Source of the DNA: Achatina immaculata
Lineage: Eukaryota > Mollusca > Gastropoda > Stylommatophora > Achatinidae
Assembly: GCA_009760885.1 (NCBI GenBank)
Contig: CM019709.1
Coordinates: forward strand, 34,496,126 to 34,560,125
DNA length: 64,000 nt
Reading direction: 5' to 3'
The first letter of the stretch is position 1. Every line of letters starts with the position of its first letter. The translations under genes and the position numbers were made by a program. The notes below the pieces were generated by a model that searched no databases, had not been told where the DNA came from, and saw only the letters and a list, made by a program, of their open reading frames with translations. Shown here one piece after another: positions 8,991 through 19,333 of the stretch.

Positions 8991-10120
8991 TTCTTAATTC
9001 ATTGTTACAGACGTCACTATTTACTGAGTAGACGTTACTTGGATTGCTACACCAGTGACACAACAGACGTTACACTGTTACATACCGGGTAACAATAACG
9101 CCCAGGACAATCAACCACTACAAACCCGTATACAAACATGACCAGTTTACATAAGTACAACTCAACTCAACACCACAGTTGGGACACTCAACATGAATCC
9201 AATTATCACAGGGTTCAACAGTTACAGAAATCAAGAAAAGTTGATTGATGAATTCCCAATTGTTAAGTACGTGTTGCAAATATGATGTTTAAACTGATGG
9301 AAACAATTACAATGAGAATAGAAAAAACGGTCTTGGGCGATTAACATCGCCATGGGACCCTCACACTAACATACAACATCAAAAACATACTAACCTCATA
9401 TATACAAAAACCAAAAAAAAAACAAAACTCCAAACACAACCTTTCAACAAAGAATCACATTTTGTCCTAAAAGGGACAATCAAACTTGCAACACTACATA
9501 ATAACTATACAACCTTTTGTCCTAAAAAAAGACAACGCAAAAGACAACTCTCTACACAGTGACTCGTTACAAATTTTGTCCTAAGAGGGACAAATATAAT
9601 TACCAAAACTACATTCTAACAATTTGTCCTAAAAAGGACAATCCACCCAAAAACTTACATTACAAACAACAGTCTCAACAAACCTTCCAGGGGAAAACTA
9701 AAACAACATCTCTACAACATCCCCATCAGAGCTCCTTTCTCTACAACGTTCTGAACAGAACTCAACTCATTCACACATCCCATCATCCGAGATCTCTTTG
9801 ACAATCGGAACAGGGAGATAACTCTTTTCGAGCTTGCATAAAACAGGTGAGTTCTGGTCTATTACTTTTTGATCACAACAACAGGGTTTCTCACAAAAAA
9901 TGTAACAGAATAACAGCGAACGCGTCCAGACATAAAAACGGGTGTCGACTGACAATACTGGACAAGAGAGGGACCTCACCATGTATCCGCTAAAGGATAT
10001 AATGAGTCAGACATAAAGAGGAAACGAACGGCACCCGAAAAGAGATGCTACATCTGGAATCAAAATTTAAAAGTCAGAGGGAATGATAAATGCAGAAGAA
10101 ATGTGGATCTACGGGAGAGT
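8991..10120. other. Unclassified A/C-rich region with hairpin array
   Basis: About 1.1 kb with no repeat relatives inside the window. From 9300 to 9770 the plus strand is strongly A+C rich. Four short TTGTCC-loop-GGACAA hairpins lie at 9462-9641 (separate entry). No credible exon is seen. It could be part of an LTR element or an unrecognised DNA transposon. Confidence 0.4.
9461..9642. repeat. Array of four short inverted repeats
   Basis: TTGTCC at 9462, 9517, 9576 and 9624 is followed after 4-7 A-rich bases by GGGACAA, AGACAA, GGGACAA and GGACAA. The last, TTGTCCTAAAAAGGACAA, is a perfect hairpin with a 6-bp stem. The spacing is 48-59 bp and the spacers differ, so this is not a simple tandem repeat. 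Confidence 0.7.
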
Positions 10121-10129
10121 AGGTCATAT

Positions 10130-10383
10130 ATAACCAGTCATTTGCATGACTCTTGCAGAACTTTGGTTCCCTAACAGATTTCCTTTAGGGCTCTCGGTTG
10201 TAAGCAAGATGCCCTGCTGTTGATTCGTCCATTCGCAAATCACCACCGACGCCTTGTAGCCATCTTCGCCTTGATCTTCCTCTCTTTCTTTCTTTTTTTT
10301 TTCCATTAAGTACCCTTCCAAGCCTTTCTTCTCTAAATTCTCATGATGTTTAATATGTCAAAAAATACTGAAGTTTTCTCTGT
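10130..10383 (-). mobile_element. Family A LINE 3' fragment
   Basis: The minus strand runs from the FGHIKRHENLE region to the 3' end (CTTGCAGAACTTTGGTTCCC reads as REPKFCKS, then CATGCAAATGACTGG). A T/C-run at 10286-10300 disrupts the GKKKRGRP block. The 5' truncation at 10383 abuts a short AT repeat and a different LINE end. Confidence 0.85.
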
Positions 10384-10524
10384 CATATATATAATGGAAA
10401 GTGAAAAAGAACAAATGTAGAAGAACTACAACAGCCCCAAGCACAACTTGAACTACTCAAATAACAATCAACAAACAAAAAAGCTCTGCCCACATCAAAA
10501 TGACATACTAAATCAACGAACACC

Positions 10525-10715
10525 TTCCTAGATAGAAAAGTGGAAGGAAGAAAAGCGAGAGGTAGACGGAGATGTAGACAGAGAGATAACAGACGGGAGT
10601 GGACAGAACACGGCCTGGCTGAGTACGCCATCAAGGCGAGGGAGCGAGGGAACTGGAGATCCATTACCGCCAACCTTCGTTCCGAAGACAGCATATGATG
10701 ATGATGGAACATGGC
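10525..10715 (+). mobile_element. LINE C-terminal fragment with (ATG)n tail
   Basis: The plus strand reads DRKVEGRKARGRRRCRQRDN, then EWTEHGLAEYAIKARERGNW and RSITANLRSEDSI, then a stop, followed by ATGATGATG. The order (basic block, EWT, RDRxxWR, stop, trinucleotide tail) is that of RTE-like C-termini. It belongs to none of families A-F and is a separate family represented once. Confidence 0.6.
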
Positions 10716-11229
10716 CGGCAGTTAGGAAAGAGAAGAAGATGATAAGAGAAATAAGCAATGCAATGTTCTAATACAGGCATTCCACGAGTTCCGTTCCTAA
10801 GAATTTTCCTAAGTCGAGTTTGTAGCCAGGAGGGACCGGGCCGGTAACGGTTCGTATCTAAGGTCAGGTACATAGTGTAAGATGAGCTGAAATAAGAACA
10901 GACTAGTTACCTAGGTGGACTGGCAACCCTAAGCGTATATTAATAATGAGTCAGCGACTGGTCAGCCCAGAAGTGCCAATTCTGAGTTGAGGTTAAGTTC
11001 GCAGGGCCCAGTATATAAAGAAAATGATAGAGAATTTTAATAGGTCGGGATTTGTACGCCGAGCACGAAGGAGGTGGAAACGGATCAGAGGAGGTCATGT
11101 TTTCGTTCAAACACGGATGAGTATGTTTATTCGTCGATAGAAACATATATGTGTTAGGGTAGTATTGGTTTTTTATTTCTGTGATGTGGACGCGTGCAAG
11201 CTGTGATGTCGACTCCTCCGATCCTTCCC

Positions 11230-11990
11230 GATCCACTAAGGAATTGATTAAGGTAATAGAAAAAGCATTTGAATAATCACAGTTCCGTTATAAAATTATG
11301 TTCTATGTGAGACTTTTGATATTTTATTAATATATAAAATGATGGTTTGTTATGCGCATACAAAATTTATGGCATTGAATTTTATGTATATGAATTTGTT
11401 TGTTATACCATTTTCTTGCCAGTAGTTCAGTTTGTCAAAATCATAACATTCAGTCATTTTAAACACGAATATCTGATAATATATATATGGGACACATTTG
11501 TCGCAAATCAAACTAACCCACTATACGTAAGATGTTACACTGATTTCAGTTATTCCATTGTTGGTACTTTTTGGAGGAAAGAATATGAAAAGAAATTGAT
11601 TTAATTTTGTTGATAACAATGTAAACTGATGATTAACAACAATATCAGATGATGATTAACTGATGAAGAATCATAAGTGTGTTTGTTTTTTTTTCCTTTC
11701 TTCGTTGTGAGATGTTAACGTATAATCTGTGTGATTAGCAAACTCCTGTACCATCAAAATAACAAATAATGTAAGAAATAAGAATAATAGAAAATACACA
11801 TTTATAATCATTTCTGTTTCCACAATAATATAAAGTATACAGTGTACCATTCTATGCGTAAAAAAGAAGCAGTACTGAAGCCGAGGAAACTCTGTAGACG
11901 AGCAGTGTTTTGATGTGCACCGCAAAGTAACTCCCATTTATTGTTACAAACCCCTGTATGTAAGCTTAACGGAGCATAGGAAAACTATAC
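11230..11990. other. AT-rich sequence without recognised features
   Basis: Low-GC stretch without tandem repeats, LINE homology or convincing exons. The small open frames here have no recognisable domain. Confidence 0.5.
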
Positions 11991-12034
11991 TTGGGAGCTA
12001 CAGCAGTGGTTTCCTATTGCCTTCTGTCATTGTG

Positions 12035-12475
12035 TGCACGGACTCTTTGTTATAATTATATGGAAGTGAATCATGGACAATAGGCAGGTCTGCAGAAAAG
12101 TCATTGCAAGCAGCAGAAATGTGGTTTATTAGAAGAATGTTGCGAATTCCCTGGACAGCAAAAATAACTAATGAAGAATGTATGAGAAGAGCTGGAGAGA
12201 CAAAAAATCTTGTAAAAAAAATAAGAGAGAGACAATGTACTTTCATAGGACATGCAATGAGAAGAAGGGGCAATGAAAATATTGTAACAACAGAAAAATT
12301 AGAGGGAAGAAGAGTCAAAGGAAGACCGAGAAAAACGATACTGGACAATTCGACGAGATGGTATGAGAGGAGATCACCAACTGAGCCAATGGGCTGCATG
12401 AAGGATCGGATACTCAGAAGCATATTAGCCAACGCCTGTCGGCACGGCACCTGATGATGATGATGATGATGTATG
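12035..12475 (+). mobile_element. Family D RTE-like LINE C-terminus with (GAT)n tail
   Basis: The frame starts YGSESWTIGRSAEKSLQAAE, then EMWFIRRMLRIPWTAKITNE, KIRERQCTFIGHAMRR, KLEGRRVKGRPRKTILD and ILRSILANACRHGT, then TGA and TGATGATGATGATGATG at 12452. Motif order matches the C-terminal third of RTE-like polyproteins. It is open over about 135 codons, so relatively young, but it lacks the catalytic core. Copies lie at 14.9 and 46.6 kb. Confidence 0.85.
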
Positions 12476-12944
12476 TATGTAAAACGAACTTAGAATATAT
12501 TAGGATTTGCAGAATATTTTTTTGGGGGGGGGGGGGGAGAGAAGAGAAGAGTGTGTGTCTGTGTGTGTGTGTTTGTGTGTGTTGTACGTAAATCGGACGT
12601 TCGTAACTCGAGGACTGCCTGTAAGTGTATGGTGCCTTGTTCACTCACTAGGCGGTTACTCGTTCCACGGTAGTTCGATTCATGGCCGTTCTCTTACCAT
12701 TCTACTTTGTCTCACGCGTTTAATTTACTTTGTGTTTTCCCGAAGCTCACCACAGAACACTGTGACCTATCACTTTATTATACGCAAGCCTCGTTGTTTC
12801 CTATTGGCTAACTTTGTGCCTCGTTATGGACCATGATTAAAGTGATCAACCAATCAGCCTCTAAATCTCGATTGATTGAAATGGGGAATTGGCAAATTAT
12901 TCGTCCAGTCCGCGAGCTTTCTTTCCCATTTAGGAATGACCTAT

Positions 12945-12970
12945 AGAAGAAGAAGAAGAAGAAGAAGAAA
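12945..12970. repeat. (GAA)n microsatellite
   Basis: Short GAA tract just 5' of a family A copy. It may be the tail of an unrecognised repeat ending near 12944. Confidence 0.8.
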
Positions 12971-13011
12971 TATTTAATAAAATTTAATTTTTGTATAGTT
13001 TTAACCAACAG

Positions 13012-13386
13012 ACACACAAATGCCTTTGAATATAAATGTTACAGAAGAGTTATCTTCACATATCATGGACACAAAAAAAGAACAAATATATCCATACTAC
13101 AAGAACTTAATATTGAAGATGGCTGGCTAGAAAGGAAGATTAAACAGAGAAAACTGTGGACATATTAAACGTCATGATAATTTAGAGAAGACCGTCTTGG
13201 AAGGGTACATAATGGGAAAAAGAAAGAGAGGACGACCAAGGCGAAGATGGCTGCAAGACGTCGTTGATGATCTGCAAATGGATGCATCAGCAGCAGGGGA
13301 TCCTGCTCACAACCGAGAGGCCTACAGGAGAGCTGTTAGGGAGGCAAAGTTCCGCAAGGAACATGCAAATGACTGATTGATTGACT
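13012..13386 (+). mobile_element. Family A LINE 3' fragment
   Basis: Starts at the AFECKCYRR block (CAAATGCCTTTGAATATAAA), with a small internal deletion removing KYF before GHIKRH. It ends GGACGACCAAGGCG, REAKFRKEHAND and ATGACTGATTGATTGACTG. Frameshifted, so not functional. Confidence 0.9.
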
Positions 13387-13467
13387 GTAACTAAAGGGAT
13401 GAAAGATTCCAGGCTAAAAAGTGTAAGGCGCAGTACCCAGGTAAAACAGAACACACACACATACGCG

Positions 13468-13603
13468 CATGTACGAGGTTAAGAATGGTCATTACACAAT
13501 CTGATCTCACAGCATGTACGAGGTTAAGAATGGTCATTACACAATCTGATCTCACAGCATGTACGAGGTTAAGAATGGTCATTACACAATCTGATCTCAT
13601 ATC
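13468..13603. repeat. 45-bp tandem repeat, 3 units
   Basis: GTACGAGGTTAAGAATGGTC starts at 13471, 13516 and 13561. The 45-bp period is a multiple of 3, so the frame encodes a repeated 15-residue peptide on either strand. It is an artefact, not a protein repeat. Confidence 0.95.
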
Positions 13604-13609
13604 ATGGCT

Positions 13610-14000
13610 TAGTTCCGGGCTTTCTCCAGCGAGAATGAAAAGGGATGAATCCCACGTCTCAAAACGAGCAGCCAAGAGAACAACCCCCCCCCCCCCCCGA
13701 CGGCCTGAAAGGACCAGAAAAGCAGGCCAGAGTCCAGCAAAACTCAACAGTCCAGTCTCACACAGGCGAGTGTCCATGTTGGCAGCAGAGTCCAGACCCC
13801 TGAAAATATCCTTCAAGAGTGCCCAAACCATGCGGACCTGAGACGAGAGACATAGTCCAGAGGACACAAGTTTAGGGCAAAAGCTTTGGGGGAGGGGGGG
13901 TCTCCTATCAGGATCTGGAGAGGACTGCGGGCTTTTGCCATGTCGACAGGGATCAGGATCTGATGTGACCAACAACCTCGAACGAAGAAGAAGAATGAAG
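13610..14000 (+). mobile_element. Repeat Q, longer copy, with (GAA)n end
   Basis: The 3' half (13800-14000) matches 8.8-9.0 kb and ends CCAACAACCTCGAACGAAGA. It includes a C-run at 13685 and a G-run at 13890. The 5' part (13610-13780) is present only here. No domain recognised. Confidence 0.65.
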
Positions 14001-14254
14001 GAAAAATAAAGCGTAGGTCGAGCACCTGTCTAGCAACCGGGAAACCGGTAATCGAATTGTGTATTCGGTAATCGAATTAGTAAATTCTTTGGCTCCTGGT
14101 AGCTGAAACGATTCCTCAAAGAATGGAGAATAACTTCCCGTGATATTGTTCTAAGATTGGATAGGATAACACGAGGACTGTGCCTTGGTATTGTTCTAAG
14201 ATTGGACTGGATAATACGAGGAATGTACCTGAATACTGTGAAGGTATACATTCT

Positions 14255-14415
14255 CAAGATATTGCCATCATCATCATGTGCCACGCCAGGGAGACGTTGG
14301 CGACCATATCTCTCCAAAGTTTCCGATCTGTCATGCTATTCATCAGTTCTGTTACTGTGCTTCTCCCATGTCGTTTTGTCAAGCCATCTAAAACTTTCTC
14401 TCAGTACAATAAGCA
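14255..14415 (-). mobile_element. LINE C-terminal fragment with (ATG)n tail
   Basis: The minus strand reads REKVLDGLTKRHGRSTVTEL, then MNSMTDRKLWRDMVANVSLA, followed by a short ATG repeat (CATCATCATCATG at 14266-14278). It resembles the 3.7 and 38.8 kb C-termini (KxLDGLxxWxGR...RELWR). Short and 5'-truncated. Confidence 0.6.
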
Positions 14416-14912
14416 GTTGTATTCTCCCAAAACCAAGGCTTGACATGTTTAAAAAAAAGCTTTCTTACTCAGCTGCCCACCTTTGAAATACCCTACCAAT
14501 TCACGTAAAACTTGTAAGTAATATTCGTTCTTATAACTTTAAACTTTGTCAACATCTGTTTGATATGGACTATATGCCACCAAAAGCATAGTTTAAAGTG
14601 GTTTAAAATGCTTGAGTGTTTTAATTTTTGTTTAATACTGCTTTTCTATACATTTGTTAGTTTTGAATGAATGTAAGAATACAAGCTTATTTCATGTTGT
14701 TGCATAAATCAAAGTGTAGAGTGTATGGACATGAGATAAGTTTATTATTTATTTATGTAAATATTTAATTGTGTCTTCATGATTATTATGCTCATTAACA
14801 AATGCTGAATGGCTGCGACTGAGTGAAAGCTGTATGATGAAGGGCAGAATGTCAGACGGCCTGCGAGCCCAATTCTCAACCCTTTGAAAATAAAGTATGT
14901 TCATTCGTTCGT
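14400..14912 (+). mobile_element. L2-like LINE, last codons plus 3' UTR
   Basis: From 14410 the plus strand resembles the end of the L2-like reverse transcriptase frame (NKQLYSPKTKA then MFKKSF, compare NNIVFQNLDLTFKEKL at 41.4 kb). A 3' UTR of about 350 bp follows, ending GATGAAGGGCAGAATGTCAG and CCCTTTGAAAATAAAGTA, with (ATTC)n at 14898-14915. It is diverged from the 41 kb copy. Confidence 0.7.
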
Positions 14913-14917
14913 TCTCT

Positions 14918-15185
14918 TTGTCTGCCTCTGCCATTCCTGCCTGTCTTGTCACGATATCTTCTATCCTCCCTCTTCTCATTATACGGCCAACAAACCTAGA
15001 CTGTCTCACCCTGTAGTGTGCTTATTAATGCTCGTTTCTCATTGGCTTTCCTTGGGCATTCTTCATTTGTTATTTTGGCTGTCCAGGGTATTCTTAACAT
15101 TCTTCGTAGGAACCACATCTCAGCTGCCTCTAATGCTCTTGTTGTTGCTTTTGTTACTGACCATAATTCGCTTCCATAAAGTAGT
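14918..15185 (-). mobile_element. Family D LINE C-terminal fragment
   Basis: The minus strand reads YGSELWSVTKATTRALEAAE, then EMWFLRRMLRIPWTAKITNE and ECPRKANEKRALI, then a frameshift into FVGRIMRRGRIEDIVT. It is closely related to 12.1 kb. It abuts the (ATTC)n end of the L2-like copy on its 3' side. Confidence 0.8.
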
Positions 15186-15244
15186 AAAGAACGATCGTAT
15201 GAAAGTGCATCGAAAACAAACAGAAGCGGATGTTAGAACACTGA

Positions 15245-15425
15245 TGGATGCACCAAAAAAGAACAAATATATCTATTCTACAAGAATTTAATATTGAAGA
15301 AGGTTGGCTAGTAAGGAAGACTGAACAGAGAAAACTGTGGACACATTAAACGTCATGAGAATTTACAGAAGACAGTCTTGGAAGGGTACATAATGGGAAA
15401 ACTGCATAAAGAAATACTGCATTAA
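15245..15425 (+). mobile_element. Family A LINE internal fragment
   Basis: Reads KKNKYIYSTRI, then GWLVRK-like and ENLQKTVLEGYIMGK in broken frames. The sequence stops after the GYIMGK block, so this copy lacks the usual 3' end. It is a decayed or deleted copy. Confidence 0.7.
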
Positions 15426-15614
15426 GGTGCCAGGACGTAAATGGTAAAGTGAATCATAAACAGAGCATTTGTTTGGGGTAGGGAGCACTTAATGTAATAT
15501 TCTGTATGTGATACCTTGACGAACTTTCAGCGGGCTGAAATTCTAAATATACAGAACAAGAAGATTCACTTTCTGTTATGTACTGAAAGTAAAACATACA
15601 AACAAAGTTTATAG

Positions 15615-15891
15615 ATAGCAGGACAGAGAGACGTGCAGGCAGGTAGACAGACAGTAAAGCAGACAGATAGTCAGACAGGTAGACGGACAGACATAGACAG
15701 GCGGGTAGACAGACAGACATTCAGACAGGTAGAAGGACAGACAGACAGGCGGGTAGACAGACAGACATATATACATACAGACAGACAGGCAGGTAGTCGG
15801 ACAGACAGGCAGGCAGACAGACAGACATACAGGCAGGTAGACAGACAGACAGACACATACAGAGAGGCAGGCAGGTAGCAGGCAGGTAGGC

Positions 15892-15943
<52 letters not shown>

Positions 15944-15945
15944 GG
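15615..15945. repeat. Compound (CAGA)n / (GATA)n microsatellite
   Basis: Imperfect CAGA/CAGG tetranucleotides to 15890, then a nearly pure (GATA)n tract to 15942. Long frames on either strand ([16 protein letters not shown]) are artefacts. Similar compound tracts recur at 29.2, 52.3, 53.6 and 59.8 kb. Confidence 0.95.
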
Positions 15946-15974
15946 AGGTGGAACGAAGACGCCGTCTGTCTTGG

Positions 15975-16268
15975 CAGTCAGCTTATCATAACTGACCAAG
16001 ACCCTGTCTCACATCTTCTTTGGTATCCCAAGTATCAGTTCTAGCCTGGCTTAAGGCGCAGGGATCGCCATAGTCCCCATGGTGGTGGAGTCTGCTAAAG
16101 AAGTATTGCACACCCCCTTTTCGTTTTAGCTTCGTTCAGGGACTGGAAAAAAATAGCCACATAAACCACTCCCAAGCCGATACGATGCTGTACACCAACA
16201 TCTTCACATCATCGGCTGCAAAGAACACCAGCTCACAGTTCCATGAAGACAGAAGACAAGACAAGACC
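15975..16268 (+). mobile_element. Repeat P copy
   Basis: Contains ACTGACCAAGACCCTGTCTC, CATGGTGGTGGAGTCTGCTA, GAAGTATTGCACACCCC, GCCGATACGATGCTGTAC and CATCGGCTGCAAAGAACACC in the order seen in about ten other places. It ends near CTCACAGTTCCATGAAGAC. It is non-coding and of unknown class. The copies at 18.4, 35.4, 58.4 and 62.9 kb end in (GAA)n. Confidence 0.85.
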
Positions 16269-16511
16269 TGGTCTTAAACCCTAAATACAGCGTGAAGTCA
16301 GTTTATTTCATCAGACTGTCAGAAAGACAATTACATACAAAAGGCTGGTACTGCCAGTCCTGCATCTGTGTTTTGTTTACAAGTGAAGGATATTACGTGC
16401 GAAGTGGGGCGGTATATTTATAGACTGGGGAAACTACGGTAAGAAAGATATGAAGACAGATGGGCGGGGTTTGTCAGGAAGGAGTGATTGACAAGTTTAG
16501 GTTTCTAACAT

Positions 16512-16920
16512 ATACAGACGGAAGTCCTGTCTTCTAGGCCCAATGAGACATGGGAAAGCAGGGGTTGTAAACTCTTGGGGCCCAGACTGTTGAGGGTGGG
16601 GGGGGGGGGTCCTGTCTTTCAGGGCCGATGAGGTGCGGGAGAGCAGGGGGTTTGTTCTCTTGGAGGTCCAGGTTGTTGAGGGGGTGGGGGGGGGGGGCGT
16701 TCCTGTCTTCCAGGCCCGATTAGACGTGGGAAGGTAAAGGTTGTATTCTTGGGGCCCAGACTGCTGCGGAAGTCCTGTCTTCTAGACCCGATGAGACGCG
16801 AAAGAGCAGAGATTGGGGCCCAGGCTTCTGCCGGAGTCCTAATCTTCCAGGCTCCGATGAGACGCCGGAGAACATGGATTATACTTTTGGGGCCCAGGCT
16901 GCTGACTGGAAGGGGGGGGG
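16512..16920. repeat. Minisatellite with G-runs, about 5 units of 64-95 bp
   Basis: Units start CCTGTCTTC(T/C)AGG(C)CCGATGAG and contain CTTGGGGCCCAGRCTG. The first two end in G-runs (16600, 16685) and the last ends in a G-run at 16913. Unit length shrinks with loss of the G-run. G-runs are candidate G-quadruplex sites. Confidence 0.9.
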
Positions 16921-17635
16921 GGGAGGATCCAGCAGTCCAATTTTCCTAGCCTCTGTTTTTTTTTTTTTTATTACAGAGAAAATTCAAGAAAGCACAAACG
17001 TTTTTCCTACAGCTTCTTTGAGTAAGGGGCCCCGATAGTACCTGACCTTGGTGGGGTGAGGGGGGCCCCGGGGGGTGGGGAGATTATCTCTCCACGGCCC
17101 CTGCTTTCTTCCACCCCACTCCCACCCCCACACAGACACACACATGAGTAATACACCTTCAGCAGAATCACGAGGTTATGCACTCCAACATGATTTTTCT
17201 TCTTCTTCACTTTTATCTACCTCGTGCGGCCCGCAGGCGCAAGCAGCCAGAACTAGGGCGTAATTTATTATTGTTTTTGGCAGACGCGGCGCTGATGATG
17301 GCTGTGGTATTTCAGTTTTTGTGTAAACAGCTGAGAGCTGTGGAGGCCGCGGGGAGGAGGGGGGGGGAAGAGAGGGGTCTTTTCTCCTTTGTTTTGTGAC
17401 TCCAGAGAAATCTTTGTGTGTGTGTGTGTGAGAGAGAGAGCTGGAGGGGCCGTAGTTATTGGGGGGGGGCGCCTGTAAGTGTGTTAATTTACAATTTACT
17501 AGTTCATTGCCGGCGATTATTTACATGCGGTGTGCCATTAAGATTATTTATCTGTAACTGATGCGCAGATTATAGACGTGTAATCACCTACTGACGTTTA
17601 TAACATACCTGTAATCGATATTTGGGCAATAACTA
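16921..17635. other. No gene recognised; G/C-run-rich sequence
   Basis: Contains T-runs (16958), mixed G/C runs (17055-17075, 17360, 17461) and short GT/GA tracts (17417). No LINE motifs. Short frames are unsupported. Confidence 0.45.
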
Positions 17636-17639
17636 TTGT

Positions 17640-18060
17640 CTCGTCTCCTTTCTCATCTACCTTTCGGTGTTGACGTGGGGAGGGGTTGGGGGGGGGGGCA
17701 ATTAGACGTCTCGCTCGGTCTCAGTGATTTACTTCATATAATTGGATATTTAAGATTTCTGTAATTTCCTCTATCCATCTCCTGCGTGGGCGGCCTCTTC
17801 CTCTGTTACCTGCAAATCTTCAGTGTGGATGTTTTTCTGTGATACACTGTCTGGTGGTAACCGTGTAACATGGTTAAACTATTTGACTTGCTGTTTCTGG
17901 ATATGGTGTAATACTGGAGTTTACTCCAGCCTTTGTCCTGATGGTGTCATTTCTTATTTTTGGTCTCCTCTTGTCACATTTAGTATTCTCTTTAAACATC
18001 TCATTTATATCGTGATGATTTTTCTTTTCTTCTTGGATGTCATTGTCCATGTTTGAGAAT
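17640..18060 (-). mobile_element. Family F LINE C-terminal fragment
   Basis: The minus strand reads FNHVTRLPPDSVSQKN in one frame, then RFAGNRGRGRPRRRWIEEIT and EILNIQLYEVNH before a stop. The rest is decayed by stops. The 3' end CAACACCGAAAGGTAGATGA, GAGACAA is shared with 63.6 kb and, as a short piece, 37.17 kb. The basic GRGRPRRRW block followed by EIT is usual for RTE-like C-termini. Confidence 0.65.
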
Positions 18061-18231
18061 GATAGCATAGAGTTGGGAGGGAAAGTGTGTTGTATAGTGC
18101 TCTTTATATATATATATATAGTCAATACTGAAGTTGTTTACATTTAATCGATATGCATGTTATTTCAATCTAATCGTTACTGAGGTTGGTTATTTGTACA
18201 TTGACATCCAGGTCGTCTAAACTTACTCACT

Positions 18232-18415
18232 GCTATGAGTCTCCTAAAGAAATACTGCACACCACACCCCCCCTCCACCAGTTTTTAGCTGCACCCACTG
18301 ACTGAAAAAAATAATAATCTGTCATGACCCGCTCCCAATCCAACACAATGCCGTGCCTCAATATCTCCACAGTATCGTCTGCAAAGAAACTCCAGGTCTC
18401 AGTTCCAGCGAGCTT
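18232..18415 (+). mobile_element. Repeat P 3' part, leading into giant (GAA)n
   Basis: GAGTCTCCTAAAGAAATACT, GACCCGCTCCCAATCCAAC, AATGCCGTGCCTCAATATCT and ATCGTCTGCAAAGAAACTCC match Repeat P. The 3' boundary is the start of the GAA tract, showing that GAA is the tail of this repeat. Confidence 0.85.
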
Positions 18416-19038
18416 AAAGAAGAAGAAGAAGAAGGAGAATAAAAAGAAGAAGAGAAGAAGAAGAGAAAGGAGAAGAATAAAGAAGAGAAGAAGAGAAAGG
18501 AGAAGAAGAAGAAGAAGATGATGAAGAAGAAGAAGAGAAAGAAGAAGAGAATGGAGAAGAGAAAGAAGAAGAAGCAGAGAAAAAGAAGAAGCGAAGAAGA
18601 AGAAGAGAAGAAGAGAAAGAAGAAGAAGACAAGAGAAGAAGAAGAAGAAGAGAAAGAAGAAGAGAATGGAGAAGAGAAAGAAGAAGAAGAGAAGAGAAAG
18701 AAGAGAAAGAAGAAGAGAAGAAGAAGAAGAAGAAGAAGAAGAGAAAGAAGAAAAGAATGTAGAAGAGAAAGAAGAAGAAGAGAAAGAAGAAGAGAAGAAG
18801 AAAGAAGAAGAAGAAGAAAAGAAAGAAGAAAAAGAAGAAGAAAAGAAGAAGAGAAAGAAGAAGAGAAGAAGAAAGAAGAAGAAGAAGAAGAAAAGAAAAA
18901 AAAAGAAGAGAAGAAAAGAAAGAAGTAGAAGAAGAAGAAGAAGAGAAAGAAGAAGAAGAGAAAGAAGAAGAAGAAAAAGAAGAAGAAGAAAAGAAGAAGA
19001 GAAAGGAGAAGGAGGAGAATAAGAGAAAGAAGAAGAAT
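18416..19038. repeat. Giant (GAA)n/(GAG) purine tract, about 620 bp
   Basis: An uninterrupted purine plus strand made of GAA with GAGAAA and AAAGAA variants. It begins exactly at the Repeat P 3' end. Expanded GAA/TTC tracts are known to form triplexes. The long Ser/Phe/Leu-rich and Lys/Arg/Glu-rich frames through it are artefacts of a stop-free repeat. Confidence 0.95.
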
Positions 19039-19333
19039 TAACATACTGCATTTCTTTTCCCCCCTACTTTTTAACCACAAAGACGGAACCCCCTTCAACA
19101 TTCACCGCGCAAAGAACACGTCTAATCTCCTTCATCTTCATGACATCTTTCGCCCGTAGATCAATGATAAACAAGAAACCTGTTCCACAAGAGTGTCATG
19201 AATTGCTGCTAGAATTACTTTACTGTGCTTTTCTTGTCGCGCATTGAAATTCTAATAGAACATTCCAAATCATTAGATCTTTAGCCTGCGACATTTGATT
19301 TTCTTCACAGACCGCGTGTCTCGTGTTCTAAAT

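Noticed and set aside
9461..9642. CRISPR-like short palindromic repeats
   Set aside because: Only four copies, irregular 48-59 bp spacing, imperfect arms and eukaryotic context. Kept as a hairpin array instead.
11998..12450. 150-codon minus-strand frame
   Set aside because: Antisense shadow of the family D LINE C-terminus (EMWFIRRMLR on the plus strand).
13391..13975. 194-codon minus-strand frame
   Set aside because: Runs antisense across Repeat Q and the 45-bp tandem repeat; no domain.
18233..19101. Long frames rich in Ser/Leu/Phe (minus) or Lys/Arg/Glu (plus) of up to 272 codons
   Set aside because: They are translations of a stop-free GAA/TTC repeat, with no domain and no unique sequence.
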